Below the pieces are notes generated by a model. The model did no database searches. It worked only from the letters and a program-made list of their open reading frames with translations, and was not told where the DNA came from. 64,000 nucleotides of DNA from Alphaproteobacteria bacterium (lineage in GTDB: Bacteria > Pseudomonadota > Alphaproteobacteria > Reyranellales > Reyranellaceae): NCBI GenBank assembly GCA_017308235.1, contig JAFKFL010000031.1, positions 25,021-89,020 on the forward strand. The letters are read 5' to 3'. A program made the position numbers and the translations under genes. Shown piece after piece: positions 1 through 7,997 of the stretch (position 1 is its first letter; every line of letters starts with the position of its first letter).

Positions 1-1
1 C

Positions 2-289
2 GAGGAGGTCGCCGCGAAGTACCGGGGCGCACTCCTCGCCATAGCGGATTGAGGAAGCTGTTCATCGTGGAGTTTCCACGACAGCATTGAACTTCAGAAG
101 CGCGGCGTCACGGCCTACGTGATCGCCACCGAGACTTTCCGGCCGCTCGTGCTGGCTCAGGCCAAGGCGCGCAAGGTCGAGCCGCGGTTGATCATCGTGA
201 AGCATCCGATCGGTGGCCTGAACGCCCAGGAGCTGGCCGAGCGCATCGAGACCGCAACCAAGGAACTGGCCGAGGCTACCGGCAAATGA
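2..289 (+). CDS. UGSC-family selenoprotein, 3' part, with in-frame Sec codon
   Basis: The reading frame runs off the left edge of the window and ends at TGA 287-289, giving 95 visible residues. It contains one internal TGA at 50-52, followed by codons for Gly, Ser and Cys, so the product reads ADUGSCSSWSFHDS if TGA is selenocysteine. The UGSC motif names a known (seleno)protein family, in which U is often replaced by Cys. Downstream the frame stays clearly coding through RGVTAYVIATETFRPLV and VKHPIGGL to an ordinary C-terminus. The U-x-x-C arrangement resembles a thiol/selenol redox centre; the function is not established. The stop overlaps the next start (ATGA), so translation is probably coupled. 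The alternative, a nonsense mutation, is unlikely given the exact motif and the hairpin behind it. Confidence 0.85.
57..85 (+). promoter_or_regulatory. putative bacterial SECIS hairpin
   Basis: A hairpin lies directly after the TGA at 50-52. GCTG 57-60 pairs with CAGC 82-85, TTCA 61-64 bulges on the 5' side, TCGTGGA 65-71 pairs perfectly with TCCACGA 75-81, and GTT 72-74 is the loop. The loop begins 19 nt after the UGA, starts with G, and the stem carries a U-containing bulge. All three fit bacterial SECIS elements read by SelB. No folding energy was computed. Confidence 0.75.
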
Positions 290-1323
290 AAGACATCGCC
301 GAGCAGGAGGTCATCGATATCGGTGACCTCGACATCGACGGCTTCAACGCCTTCGCCCTTGAACAAGGCTGGGGCGACGGCATGCCGCTCTATCCGCCGA
401 CCGAGGCAAAGGTCGCGCAATTCGTCGACACCGTGCGCGGTGACAACCGTCCCTTCGCCCCCGTCCCGCCGCGCCAGATCGTGCCGACAGTGCAGGCCCT
501 CGCCGCCAATGCGGTGATGGCTGGCTGCAAGCCGGAATATTTTCCGGTCGTGACGGCGGCACTGCGCGGTTTGCTCGACCCCGACTACAACCTGCACGGC
601 AACCTCGCGACCACGCATTCATGCGCGCCGATGGTCATGGTGAGCGGGCCGGCACGCCAGGACCTCAAGATCAACTTCGGCTCCAATTGTTTCGGCCAGG
701 GCTGGCAGGCCAATGCCACGATCGGCCGCGCCGTCGGCCTCATCCTTCTCAATGTTGCCGGCGCCAAGCCAGGCGAGATGGATCGTTCGACCCAAGGCAA
801 TCCCGCCAAGTACACTTTCTGCTTTGGCGAGAACGAGGAAGAGAATCCCTGGACGCCTTATCACGTGCAGCGCGGCTTTGCGCTCACCGACAGCGTGGTC
901 ACCGTCATGTCGGGCGAAGGCCCGCACAATCTCAACGATCACGGCAGCACGACAGGCGATGGACTCTTGACCACCTTCGCTGGCTCGATGGCGACACCTG
1001 GAGCCAATACGATCTACGGCAAAGGCCCCTGTTTCGTGATCATCGGTCCCGAGCATGCGGCGACCCTGGCGCGCGACGGCTACACCATCGAGAGCATCCG
1101 GGACGAGCTCTTCAAGCGCTCGCGCGTACACGCGTCACGAATCTCGAAGGAGAATCAGGAGACCTACATCAGCACCGGTCACAAGCCTGACGGTGACTGG
1201 TTTGCGATCGCGCGCTCGCCACAGGACATCCATGTCACCGTGGCAGGCGGGCCGGGCAAGCATTCCGCCTTCATCCCCTCCTTCGGCGGTACCACCGTCG
1301 CCTCGGTGCGCATCGCACGATGA
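286..1323 (+). CDS. conserved protein of unknown function, paralogue 1 of the UGSC module
   Basis: This 345-residue protein has no family that I can name. It is clearly related to the product of the next gene: both share GDGMPLYPPT or SDGLPLVPPT near residue 30, AGCKPEYFP or AGCRPPELP, FGSNCFGQGWQANATIGRA or WGTNCLGPGNRANASIGRA, and KYTFCF. Several Cys residues (AGC, HSC, SNC, FCF) sit in these shared stretches and could serve redox or metal chemistry, which is inference. I see no signal peptide or membrane segment, so it is probably cytoplasmic. Its ATG overlaps the stop of the upstream selenoprotein and its own stop overlaps the next ATG, so the three proteins are likely made together and act together. 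Confidence 0.85.
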   Translation: MKDIAEQEVIDIGDLDIDGFNAFALEQGWGDGMPLYPPTEAKVAQFVDTVRGDNRPFAPVPPRQIVPTVQALAANAVMAGCKPEYFPVVTAALRGLLDPDYNLHGNLATTHSCAPMVMVSGPARQDLKINFGSNCFGQGWQANATIGRAVGLILLNVAGAKPGEMDRSTQGNPAKYTFCFGENEEENPWTPYHVQRGFALTDSVVTVMSGEGPHNLNDHGSTTGDGLLTTFAGSMATPGANTIYGKGPCFVIIGPEHAATLARDGYTIESIRDELFKRSRVHASRISKENQETYISTGHKPDGDWFAIARSPQDIHVTVAGGPGKHSAFIPSFGGTTVASVRIAR

Positions 1324-2291
1324 GCGACTGGTGCGGCTGGCCGGTCGTCGGCGAGACGACCGCCTGGGAGGCCGCCCAGCAGGCCCTGAGTGACGCCGAA
1401 CTGTCGGACGGCCTGCCCTTGGTGCCGCCAACGCAGCGGCGGCTGGAAGCGATGATCGCGGGCGCCGCCGGCCGGGCGGACTCTCGGGGTGCCATGCCGC
1501 CGATGTTCGGCGAGATCACGCCTGAAGCAGTCGCCTACCAATGCGTGATCGCCGGCTGTCGTCCCCCGGAGCTTCCCATCGTACTGGCCGCGGCGGAGGC
1601 GACACTCGAGCCGGACTTCAACCTGTTGGGCATCGCCACCACGACCGGCACGGCGTGCGTATCGCTTTGCGTGCATGGCCCGATCGTCCGCCAGTTCGAC
1701 ATCAACTGGGGGACCAACTGCCTCGGCCCTGGCAATCGTGCCAACGCCAGCATCGGCCGCGCCCTGCAGCTCTGCATCCGCAACATCGGCGGCGCGCGTT
1801 CCGGGACAGGCGACATGGCAACCATGGGCCAGCCGGGCAAATACACCTTCTGCTTCGCCGAACGTCCGGACAGTCCCTTCCCCACGCTCACCGAGCGCCA
1901 TGGACTTGGCCGCGATGTGAACGCCATCACGGTGATGGGCGTCTCCGGAACGGCTGAGGTGCTGCCCGGCGACGGCGAGGGCGCGACGCCGGAAGCAATC
2001 CTGTCACCGATTGTCGCCGGCATGCGTGCCGCCGTCGTCATGTCGGGCCTCGGCCGGAAGAACGAACGCGGCGAACAGGTCTTCCTGCTCCCGCTCGAAA
2101 TGGCGGAGAAGATCGCAAAGCACGACGGATGGGACGTCGCGCGCATTCAGCGTTTCGTCTTCGACGAAAGCGAGGGCGCCGCCCGCGCGCCCGACGCCAT
2201 CCATCCCATCGTCACCGGCGGCGCCGGCTACAAGATGACCTACCTGCCGATCTGGGGCGGCGGCTCGCAGACGGTGATGCGCCGCCTCTAG
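1320..2291 (+). CDS. conserved protein of unknown function, paralogue 2 of the UGSC module
   Basis: This 323-residue product is a divergent paralogue of the one encoded just upstream, aligned over nearly the full length (shared DGxPLxPPT, AGCxPxxxP, NCxGxGxxANAxIGRA and GKYTFCF). Its start overlaps the upstream stop by four bases (ATGA). Keeping two paralogues side by side suggests a heteromeric complex with, or acting on, the UGSC selenoprotein; this is inference. No hydrophobic segment long enough to span a membrane is evident. It is the last rightward gene of the module, and the next gene converges on it after 10 bases. Confidence 0.85.
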   Translation: MSDWCGWPVVGETTAWEAAQQALSDAELSDGLPLVPPTQRRLEAMIAGAAGRADSRGAMPPMFGEITPEAVAYQCVIAGCRPPELPIVLAAAEATLEPDFNLLGIATTTGTACVSLCVHGPIVRQFDINWGTNCLGPGNRANASIGRALQLCIRNIGGARSGTGDMATMGQPGKYTFCFAERPDSPFPTLTERHGLGRDVNAITVMGVSGTAEVLPGDGEGATPEAILSPIVAGMRAAVVMSGLGRKNERGEQVFLLPLEMAEKIAKHDGWDVARIQRFVFDESEGAARAPDAIHPIVTGGAGYKMTYLPIWGGGSQTVMRRL

Positions 2292-2301
2292 CGCCTTCGA
2301 C

Positions 2302-2682
2302 CTAAACCTTCTCGACCGGTCCGCCCTTCTCCGCCCAATCCTTGAAAGCGCCGAGATTGCGCACGTTCTGGTAGCCCAGATCCTGCAGGACCTTGCCGGC
2401 CAAAGCCGAACGGCCTCCTGAGGCGCAATAGACGATCACGGGGCGCTCTCGGTTGAACTCGGGATTGTGGTAGGGCGAGTCGGGATCAGCCCGGAATTCG
2501 AGCATGCCTCGCGACACGTGGACGGCCCCTGCGACCTTGCCGCTTGCCTGAAGCTCCGGCAGATCGCGAACATCGACCACCAGCGCCTTCTTGTCCTTGA
2601 TCAAGGCCATCGCTTCGTCGCGATCGATCTTGGACACGGAGGCGTTGGCGGCAGCTAGCATCTCCTTGATCGAGGTCGGCAT
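2302..2682 (-). CDS. rhodanese-like domain protein
   Basis: A single-domain rhodanese of 126 residues. The active-site loop is CASGGRS with the catalytic Cys at about residue 86, preceded by VVDVRDLPEL (about 35-44), the usual CH2A-like region. Such proteins carry sulfane sulfur as a Cys persulfide and pass it to acceptors. There is no signal peptide, so it is likely cytoplasmic. It converges with the UGSC module and lies downstream of the catabolic operon. A role in handling sulfur or selenium for the neighbouring selenoprotein module is possible but is inference only. Confidence 0.9.
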   Translation of the reverse strand: MPTSIKEMLAAANASVSKIDRDEAMALIKDKKALVVDVRDLPELQASGKVAGAVHVSRGMLEFRADPDSPYHNPEFNRERPVIVYCASGGRSALAGKVLQDLGYQNVRNLGAFKDWAEKGGPVEKV

Positions 2683-2745
2683 GTTTGTCCTCCTGTGAGA
2701 CAGACTGGTCGCTCGACGAAAGCTTGCCTCGGCATCAACCCACCT

Positions 2746-3585
2746 TCAAGGCACCTTCCAGCCGATCCACTCGCAGACGCCTTTGCCCATGACCCATCCG
2801 AGATCTTCCCCTTTCAGCCAGGGCATCTCCTCGGTGAACATCGTCACGCCTTGCCGATAGCTGCACGGCAGTCGCGACCAGTCGGTACCCCAAAAGGTGC
2901 GCCGGGGGCCGAATGTGTCGAACACGCGCCGGATATGGGTGTGCACGGAGCGGAAGGGATAGGCCTTATCTCCCGCATAACATGGCATCGCCGAGACTTT
3001 GGCCGCCACGTTCGGTCGCTTGGCAAGCGCCAGCACCTTGTCGAGGCTCGCGAAGTTGGACGCTTCTGTGACGGTCTTCCCACTCTTGAGGCCAAGATGA
3101 TCGAGAACGAGCCTTAGCCCGGGATAGCGTTCGGCAATCCGATCGGCGAGATGCATGTACTCGTGATGGAATAGCACCATCGCCGGAATGCCGGCTTTCT
3201 CCATTTCGCCCCACAGCCAGTCGAAGCGTCCGTCCAGCAATGGTTGCCGGAGGATCTCCGTGTGGAAGGTGAAACGCATGCCGAGCATGCCGGGCTGCCT
3301 CTTCCAGCCAGCGATCCGCTCACGCGCGCCAGGCGATTCCGGATCGAGCCGTCCCATGACCGCGAAACGGTCCGGATGGCTTCGCGCCGCCTCGATCGCA
3401 AGATCGTTGCGGTCGCCCTCCCACGACGGCGGAACGATCACCACGCGATCGACGCCCGCCTTGTCCATCTCGGCCAGAAGCTCGTCCTTGCCGAGGGGCG
3501 CACGATGCGGCTCGGCCCGCGCCGGCCACGGCCGTTCCGGTGTGTTGGCAGCCCAGATATGGACCTGCGCATCGGCGATCAGCAT
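2746..3585 (-). CDS. amidohydrolase-family metal-dependent hydrolase
   Basis: The start chosen is the ATG giving MLIADAQVHIW, because the metal-binding strand of this family (here DAQVHIW) begins within the first ten residues; the frame stays open further upstream but that stretch overlaps the amidase. The 279-residue TIM barrel resembles the amidohydrolase_2 group (2-pyrone-4,6-dicarboxylate lactonase and related lactonases or decarboxylases). Conserved pieces include RFAVMGRLDPESP, MLGMRFTFH, LRLVLDHLG and FWGTDWSRLP. It lies 13 bases after the amidase gene, so it is the last tightly packed gene of the leftward operon, and probably hydrolyses a lactone or ring intermediate of that pathway. 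Confidence 0.85.
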   Translation of the reverse strand: MLIADAQVHIWAANTPERPWPARAEPHRAPLGKDELLAEMDKAGVDRVVIVPPSWEGDRNDLAIEAARSHPDRFAVMGRLDPESPGARERIAGWKRQPGMLGMRFTFHTEILRQPLLDGRFDWLWGEMEKAGIPAMVLFHHEYMHLADRIAERYPGLRLVLDHLGLKSGKTVTEASNFASLDKVLALAKRPNVAAKVSAMPCYAGDKAYPFRSVHTHIRRVFDTFGPRRTFWGTDWSRLPCSYRQGVTMFTEEMPWLKGEDLGWVMGKGVCEWIGWKVP

Positions 3586-3598
3586 GGATGTCCTCGCT

Positions 3599-5017
3599 TC
3601 ATTTCCGCGGAGGTGGCCGGCGGCTGCGCCACGGACGCGCCTGCTCGAGCTGGCCGGCCAGCGAATAGAGTGTTTCCTCGGCACCATAACGGGCGACGAA
3701 ATGCAGGCCGATCGGCAGCCCGTCATTCGTCCATTCTAGCGGCACCGACATGGCCGGAACGCCCGTTGCATTGCAAACGGCGGTGAACGGTGTCATCGGC
3801 GCGACCGCCCGCTCGAACTCTTCGGCCGTCCCGTCCATGCGCACGGTGCCAAGCGGCAGATGCGTGATTGCGAGCGTCGTGGACAACAACACGTCGTATG
3901 TCTCGAAGAAGGTCCCAAGCTGCCGTCCTGTGCGGTGGAATGTTTGCACGGCGCGAATGTAGTCGTCCGCGGTAACGGCGCGTCCGCGTTCAGCATAGAG
4001 CCGCGTCACCGGCTCGAGATCGTCGGGCCCGGGCGCACGGCCATTGGCGCGGACCTGGATGTTGGTCCACGTGTTGGCGCACATCACGCGCCAGAAGGCC
4101 TCCTCTAGCTTCTGCGCGTCATAGTCGGGAGAAGCCTCCTCGACCCGATGGCCGAGCTCCTCGAGGAGCTTCGCCGTGCGCTCGATGGCACGAACCAGAA
4201 CAGGATCGAGCGGCGGGCCGCCGACAGGCTGGCGCATGAAGGCAATGCGCAGCTTTCCTGGCGGCCGCGAGGATGCTTCGAGGAAGGTCGCTTCCGGCGG
4301 AGGCGTGGCATAGGGATCGCCAGGCTCGCTGCCCGCCACGGCATCGAGGAGCGCCGCGCTGTCGCGCACCGCGATCGACACGCAATGCTGCGCGCCCGCG
4401 CCGGCCAGCGTCTCGCCGATCGGCGCCAGACTGATGCGGCCACGTGACGGCTTCAGTCCGAAGAGGCCGCAGAGACTGGCCGGGATGCGGATCGAGCCGC
4501 CGCCGTCAGTCGCATGCGCCATTGGGAGCGCTCGGGCAGCAACCATCGCCGCCGAGCCACCGGACGAGCCGCCCGGAGATAGATCAAGCCGCCAGGGATT
4601 GCGCGTCGGGCCACCAAACGCGGGCTCGGTCGTCGGCGCCAGGCCGAACTCGCTGGTATTCGTGCGGCCGACGATCACGAGACCGGCGCGTCGCATGCGA
4701 CGCACGGCAGCGCTGTCGGCGGCCGCGATCGGCTCCCTCGCGAAGAATCGCGAGCCCAGCGTCGTCGGCGTGCCGGCACAGTCGGCCATGAGCTGCTTGA
4801 CCAGATAGGGAATGCCCTGGAATGGCCCCTCACCCGCCGCGGCGACGGATCGCTCGAGCAGCTCGCCGTCATAGAAATCAGTAACGGCGTTCAGCAACCC
4901 GTTGGCATCCCGCATGGAGCGGAGCGTTACATCAAGCAGCTCGCGAGCGCCGACCTTGCGCGCCTTGATCAGACCAGCGACCGCAAGCGCATCATACGTC
5001 GCAAAAAGATCGTCCAC
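3599..5017 (-). CDS. amidase, amidase-signature family
   Basis: This 472-residue amidase hydrolyses an amide to acid plus ammonia or amine. The Ser-cisSer-Lys triad is visible: Lys74 in PYLVKQ, a Ser in GGSSGGS (about 149-155), and Ser175 in TDGGGSIRIP. Overall it resembles 6-aminohexanoate-cyclic-dimer hydrolase and other GatA-like amidases; GatB and GatC are not adjacent, so it is not the tRNA amidotransferase. It sits two bases downstream of the DapA-like gene and 13 upstream of the amidohydrolase gene, so a catabolic role for an amide-containing substrate imported by the nearby ABC system is the likely reading. Confidence 0.9.
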   Translation of the reverse strand: MDDLFATYDALAVAGLIKARKVGARELLDVTLRSMRDANGLLNAVTDFYDGELLERSVAAAGEGPFQGIPYLVKQLMADCAGTPTTLGSRFFAREPIAAADSAAVRRMRRAGLVIVGRTNTSEFGLAPTTEPAFGGPTRNPWRLDLSPGGSSGGSAAMVAARALPMAHATDGGGSIRIPASLCGLFGLKPSRGRISLAPIGETLAGAGAQHCVSIAVRDSAALLDAVAGSEPGDPYATPPPEATFLEASSRPPGKLRIAFMRQPVGGPPLDPVLVRAIERTAKLLEELGHRVEEASPDYDAQKLEEAFWRVMCANTWTNIQVRANGRAPGPDDLEPVTRLYAERGRAVTADDYIRAVQTFHRTGRQLGTFFETYDVLLSTTLAITHLPLGTVRMDGTAEEFERAVAPMTPFTAVCNATGVPAMSVPLEWTNDGLPIGLHFVARYGAEETLYSLAGQLEQARPWRSRRPPPRK

Positions 5018-5019
5018 CG

Positions 5020-6093
5020 TCAGGTGCGCCAGCGATCGAGGTTGGCCGTGACGAATGCATCGTCATGCAAGTCGGGATAAGTCGCATACAGCCGGTCAAT
5101 GCCCTCGCTTTGCCCAAGGCTCATTTTTTCTTCGGGATCGAGGCATTCGATCGACGTCATCAATCCCTGTCGCCGCAGGATCTCGTGGCAGCCAGGAATG
5201 CAGCCCGCGAAGTCGTGCTCGACATCGAAGACGACGCTGTTGCAGTCGGTCACAAAGGAGTCGAGTGCGAGCACCTCGGCAGGCACGGCGCCATCGGACA
5301 CCGACAGCTTCAACCGTTCCAGCAGCTTGACCGCGCCGCGCGTCCAGACGCTCCAATGCCCTAGCAGGCCGCCCTTGAAGCGCAGGGTCACCTCGCGGTT
5401 GCCAGCGCGCACGACCATCGGCGAGATCAGATCAGCGACGATATGGTCGTCATTGCCTGTGTAGAGCGTGACACGGTCTTCCGCCTGCGCCTGCGCAACC
5501 CCGAAGGCGACATCGAGCGTGCGGTACCGATTAAAAGGAGCGACTTTGATCGCCACCACATTGTCGATCGCGGCGAATCGGGCCCAGAAGGATCGCGACA
5601 GCGGTATGCCGCCAACTGCCGTCTGCAGATAGAAGCCGATCAACGGCATCTCCTTGGCGACCGCCGTGCAATGCTCGATCAGTTCGTCTTCACTCGCGCC
5701 TTTCAAGGCCGCCAAGGACAGCAGCACGGCATGATAGCCAAGCGAGCGGGCGGTACGCGCCTCCTCCACGGCCTGCGCCGTCTTCCCGACGGCGCCTGCG
5801 ATCATGACCAATGGCCGGTCCGTCCAGTCGCGCGCCGTCTCGATCGCGAGTTCGAGCACAGGCCGGTAGAGTCCGACTTCGCGAATGGCGAACTGCGTCG
5901 AATGCACCCCGACCGCCAAACCGCCGGAGCCGGCATCGAGGTAGTAGCGGCTGATCGCGCGTTGAGATTGCTTGTCGAATTGCCGGTCGGGTCCGAGCGC
6001 CAGCGGATGCGCAGGAATCACCGTCCCCTCGCGAAGGAGCGAAAGGACGGACGGCGGCAGATCGCGCCAATGCAGGGCTTTGTCGGGAATCAT
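5020..6093 (-). CDS. DapA/NanA-like class I aldolase or dehydratase
   Basis: A dihydrodipicolinate-synthase-like TIM barrel of 357 residues, longer than the usual 290-310. Lys183 in VVAIKVAP is the expected Schiff-base lysine and Tyr155 in LIGFYLQT its partner. The start at 6093 (MIPDKALHWRD) is preferred because an AGG lies at suitable spacing; an ATG at 6102 gives three more residues. In catabolic clusters such enzymes cleave or dehydrate 2-keto acids, which agrees with an enolase-superfamily dehydratase upstream. It lies between the GNAT and amidase genes in the leftward operon. The substrate cannot be assigned from sequence. Confidence 0.85.
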   Translation of the reverse strand: MIPDKALHWRDLPPSVLSLLREGTVIPAHPLALGPDRQFDKQSQRAISRYYLDAGSGGLAVGVHSTQFAIREVGLYRPVLELAIETARDWTDRPLVMIAGAVGKTAQAVEEARTARSLGYHAVLLSLAALKGASEDELIEHCTAVAKEMPLIGFYLQTAVGGIPLSRSFWARFAAIDNVVAIKVAPFNRYRTLDVAFGVAQAQAEDRVTLYTGNDDHIVADLISPMVVRAGNREVTLRFKGGLLGHWSVWTRGAVKLLERLKLSVSDGAVPAEVLALDSFVTDCNSVVFDVEHDFAGCIPGCHEILRRQGLMTSIECLDPEEKMSLGQSEGIDRLYATYPDLHDDAFVTANLDRWRT

Positions 6094-6103
6094 GTCACGC
6101 ATC

Positions 6104-6970
6104 CTATCCCAATTCCGGGCCGGCGAGAGCAAAGAGCTGACCTGGATCGTCCAGCCCCTCCGCCCTGCCAAGCGTCATCCGCATGTACGCGCGAGGCGAG
6201 ACCGCGCCCTGTCGCTCGAGCCAGCCTCTGATCCGGTGGTGAACCTCGGGCACGTCGAGGATAAAGGGGCCGGAAACGACGCGGGCGGCATGGGCAATCA
6301 ACGCAAGGCCGATCGCCTCGCTATCGGCGACCACGGGGCCGATCGAGGAGGCCGTGCGGCCTTCCCGCCCCAGGATGAAGCCTGCGCATTTCCCGGCGTC
6401 ATTTTCCGCGATCCAGGCGAGTTCGAGCTGGCGGCCAGCCAGATGGGCCAGGATCGCCGGCCTGTCCATGCCACTCCTTGGCTGATCGTAAAGCGCGAGG
6501 TCCGGCAGATCGGCGCTTGTCAGGGACCGTATCCGGATTCCAAGAGGCGGCGCGACCGTTTCGACTGCCTTGTCGAGATGCCAGCGCGCGATCCTGTAGT
6601 GATCCTGAAAGCCCAGCGTCAGATAGAGCGGCCGGCCCTGCTCGGTCGCATCGAGGCCCGCGACCGCGCCAGCTTTCCGCACGTCCTCGATGCAGCGTTT
6701 AAGAAGCGTGGTGCCTAAACCGCCGCGACGGCGCGACCGAGTCACCAGCACCATACTGATCCAGGCGAGCTTTGGCCCGAGCGGCAGGACCAGCGAGCTT
6801 GCGTCCCATTTGCCACCGGCGCCCCGGAAACCGAAACCGCGGCCGGCCCCCAACATGAACCGCCAATCGGCAGCGTTCTGGTTCCAGCCCGCCTCGATCG
6901 ACAAGGGCCACACCGCTTCGTTCTGGTCCGGCCCGATGGGCGCGATGTCCAGAACGTCAGTATTGGCCAT
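6104..6970 (-). CDS. double-domain GNAT N-acetyltransferase
   Basis: A 288-residue protein with an N-terminal GNAT fold: the acetyl-CoA loop is RRRGGLGTTLL (about 80-90), then YLTLGF, the common GNAT end motif. The C-terminal half resembles the second, non-canonical domain of GNATs of the Acetyltransf_18 type. It overlaps the upstream epimerase gene by 14 bases, so it is cotranscribed with the catabolic genes. It may acetylate an amine intermediate of the pathway or detoxify an analogue; the acceptor is unknown. Confidence 0.85.
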   Translation of the reverse strand: MANTDVLDIAPIGPDQNEAVWPLSIEAGWNQNAADWRFMLGAGRGFGFRGAGGKWDASSLVLPLGPKLAWISMVLVTRSRRRGGLGTTLLKRCIEDVRKAGAVAGLDATEQGRPLYLTLGFQDHYRIARWHLDKAVETVAPPLGIRIRSLTSADLPDLALYDQPRSGMDRPAILAHLAGRQLELAWIAENDAGKCAGFILGREGRTASSIGPVVADSEAIGLALIAHAARVVSGPFILDVPEVHHRIRGWLERQGAVSPRAYMRMTLGRAEGLDDPGQLFALAGPELG

Positions 6971-7997
6971 CGCGGACCTCGTAGTGCGTCGGCTTGTTCA
7001 AGGTCTTCATGTCTCGCGCCAACCAATCGGCGGTCCATTCGATCATGCGTCCGAGAGGCACGCTCGGTGGCCCGAACTCCCGCACCATGCGGTCGGCATT
7101 GTTCAGCCATCCGGTCGGCGCCTCCTTGCCCGTGAATTTCGGGGACTTGCCCAAAAGCTTGCCGAACTCTCCCGCGAGCCATCGCACCTCGATGGTTTCC
7201 GGTCCGGTGACGTTGATCGGGGTGGTCGGCGTTGTCGCATGAGCAAGGCAGCGTAGGGCAACCGTGTTGGCGTCGCCTTGCCAGATCACGTTCACATGTC
7301 CCATGGAGAGGTCGATCACTTCCCCGTCGCGCACCTTGCGACCGACGTCGTGCAGGACGCCGTAACGCATGTCGATCGCGTAGTTCAGCCGGAAGAGACG
7401 GCCCGGTGTGCGATGCTGCGCGGAAAAATATTCGAACATGCGCTCGCGGCCGGCGCAGGAATTGGCGTAGTCGCCCGGCGGCGGAACCGGGGGGACCTCC
7501 TCCGTCGCCCCACCGCCGTCCACCGGAACGAAGGGATAAACGCAGCCGGTCGAGAAAGCGACGATGCGCGAGGCCTTGAACACCTCCGCCACCATCGCAG
7601 GCACCTGCACGTTCATCGCCCAGGTGAGCGGCACGTCACCCGTGGCGCCAAACTTGCGGCCGGCCATGAACACGACGTTTTCCGCCTTGGGCAACTTTTC
7701 GAGCGCCCTTCGGTCCAGCAAGTCGGCCGAGATCGGTTCGACTCCGGCCTTCTCCAACGCCTCACGAACGCCCGCCTCACTGAAGCGGGCCACACCCATC
7801 ACCCGCTTCGAAGGCACCGCGCGTTTGGCAAGCCGCGCCAGCGTCGGACCCATCTTTCCGCCCACGCCCAGGACCAGAATATCGCCGAGGAGCGTCGCGA
7901 GGTCCTTCGTCAAAGCCGCAGACGGCGAAGTCATGAAATCCTCGACCGCCTCGATCGTCTCGAAGCGTGCCGGCAGGTTGGTTCCGTTGCTGTTCAT
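6957..7997 (-). CDS. NAD-dependent epimerase/dehydratase family protein
   Basis: A short-chain-dehydrogenase-type Rossmann protein of 346 residues. The nucleotide loop is VLGVGGKMGPTLARL (about 41-55), rather than at the extreme N-terminus, so there is an N-terminal extension of about 40 residues. FSTGCVYPF holds the Ser/Thr position; the usual YxxxK is degenerate here (YANSCAGRER), so catalysis may be atypical. It overlaps the enolase-superfamily gene by four bases and the GNAT gene by 14. Such proteins in sugar-acid clusters usually act as dehydrogenases or epimerases of an oxidised sugar. Confidence 0.85.
   Translation of the reverse strand: MNSNGTNLPARFETIEAVEDFMTSPSAALTKDLATLLGDILVLGVGGKMGPTLARLAKRAVPSKRVMGVARFSEAGVREALEKAGVEPISADLLDRRALEKLPKAENVVFMAGRKFGATGDVPLTWAMNVQVPAMVAEVFKASRIVAFSTGCVYPFVPVDGGGATEEVPPVPPPGDYANSCAGRERMFEYFSAQHRTPGRLFRLNYAIDMRYGVLHDVGRKVRDGEVIDLSMGHVNVIWQGDANTVALRCLAHATTPTTPINVTGPETIEVRWLAGEFGKLLGKSPKFTGKEAPTGWLNNADRMVREFGPPSVPLGRMIEWTADWLARDMKTLNKPTHYEVRDGQY

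Noticed and set aside
50..52. TGA at 50-52 as an ordinary stop or nonsense mutation
   Set aside because: The codons after it spell the Gly-Ser-Cys of the UGSC motif, the frame continues to a natural end, and a SECIS-like hairpin follows at the proper distance.
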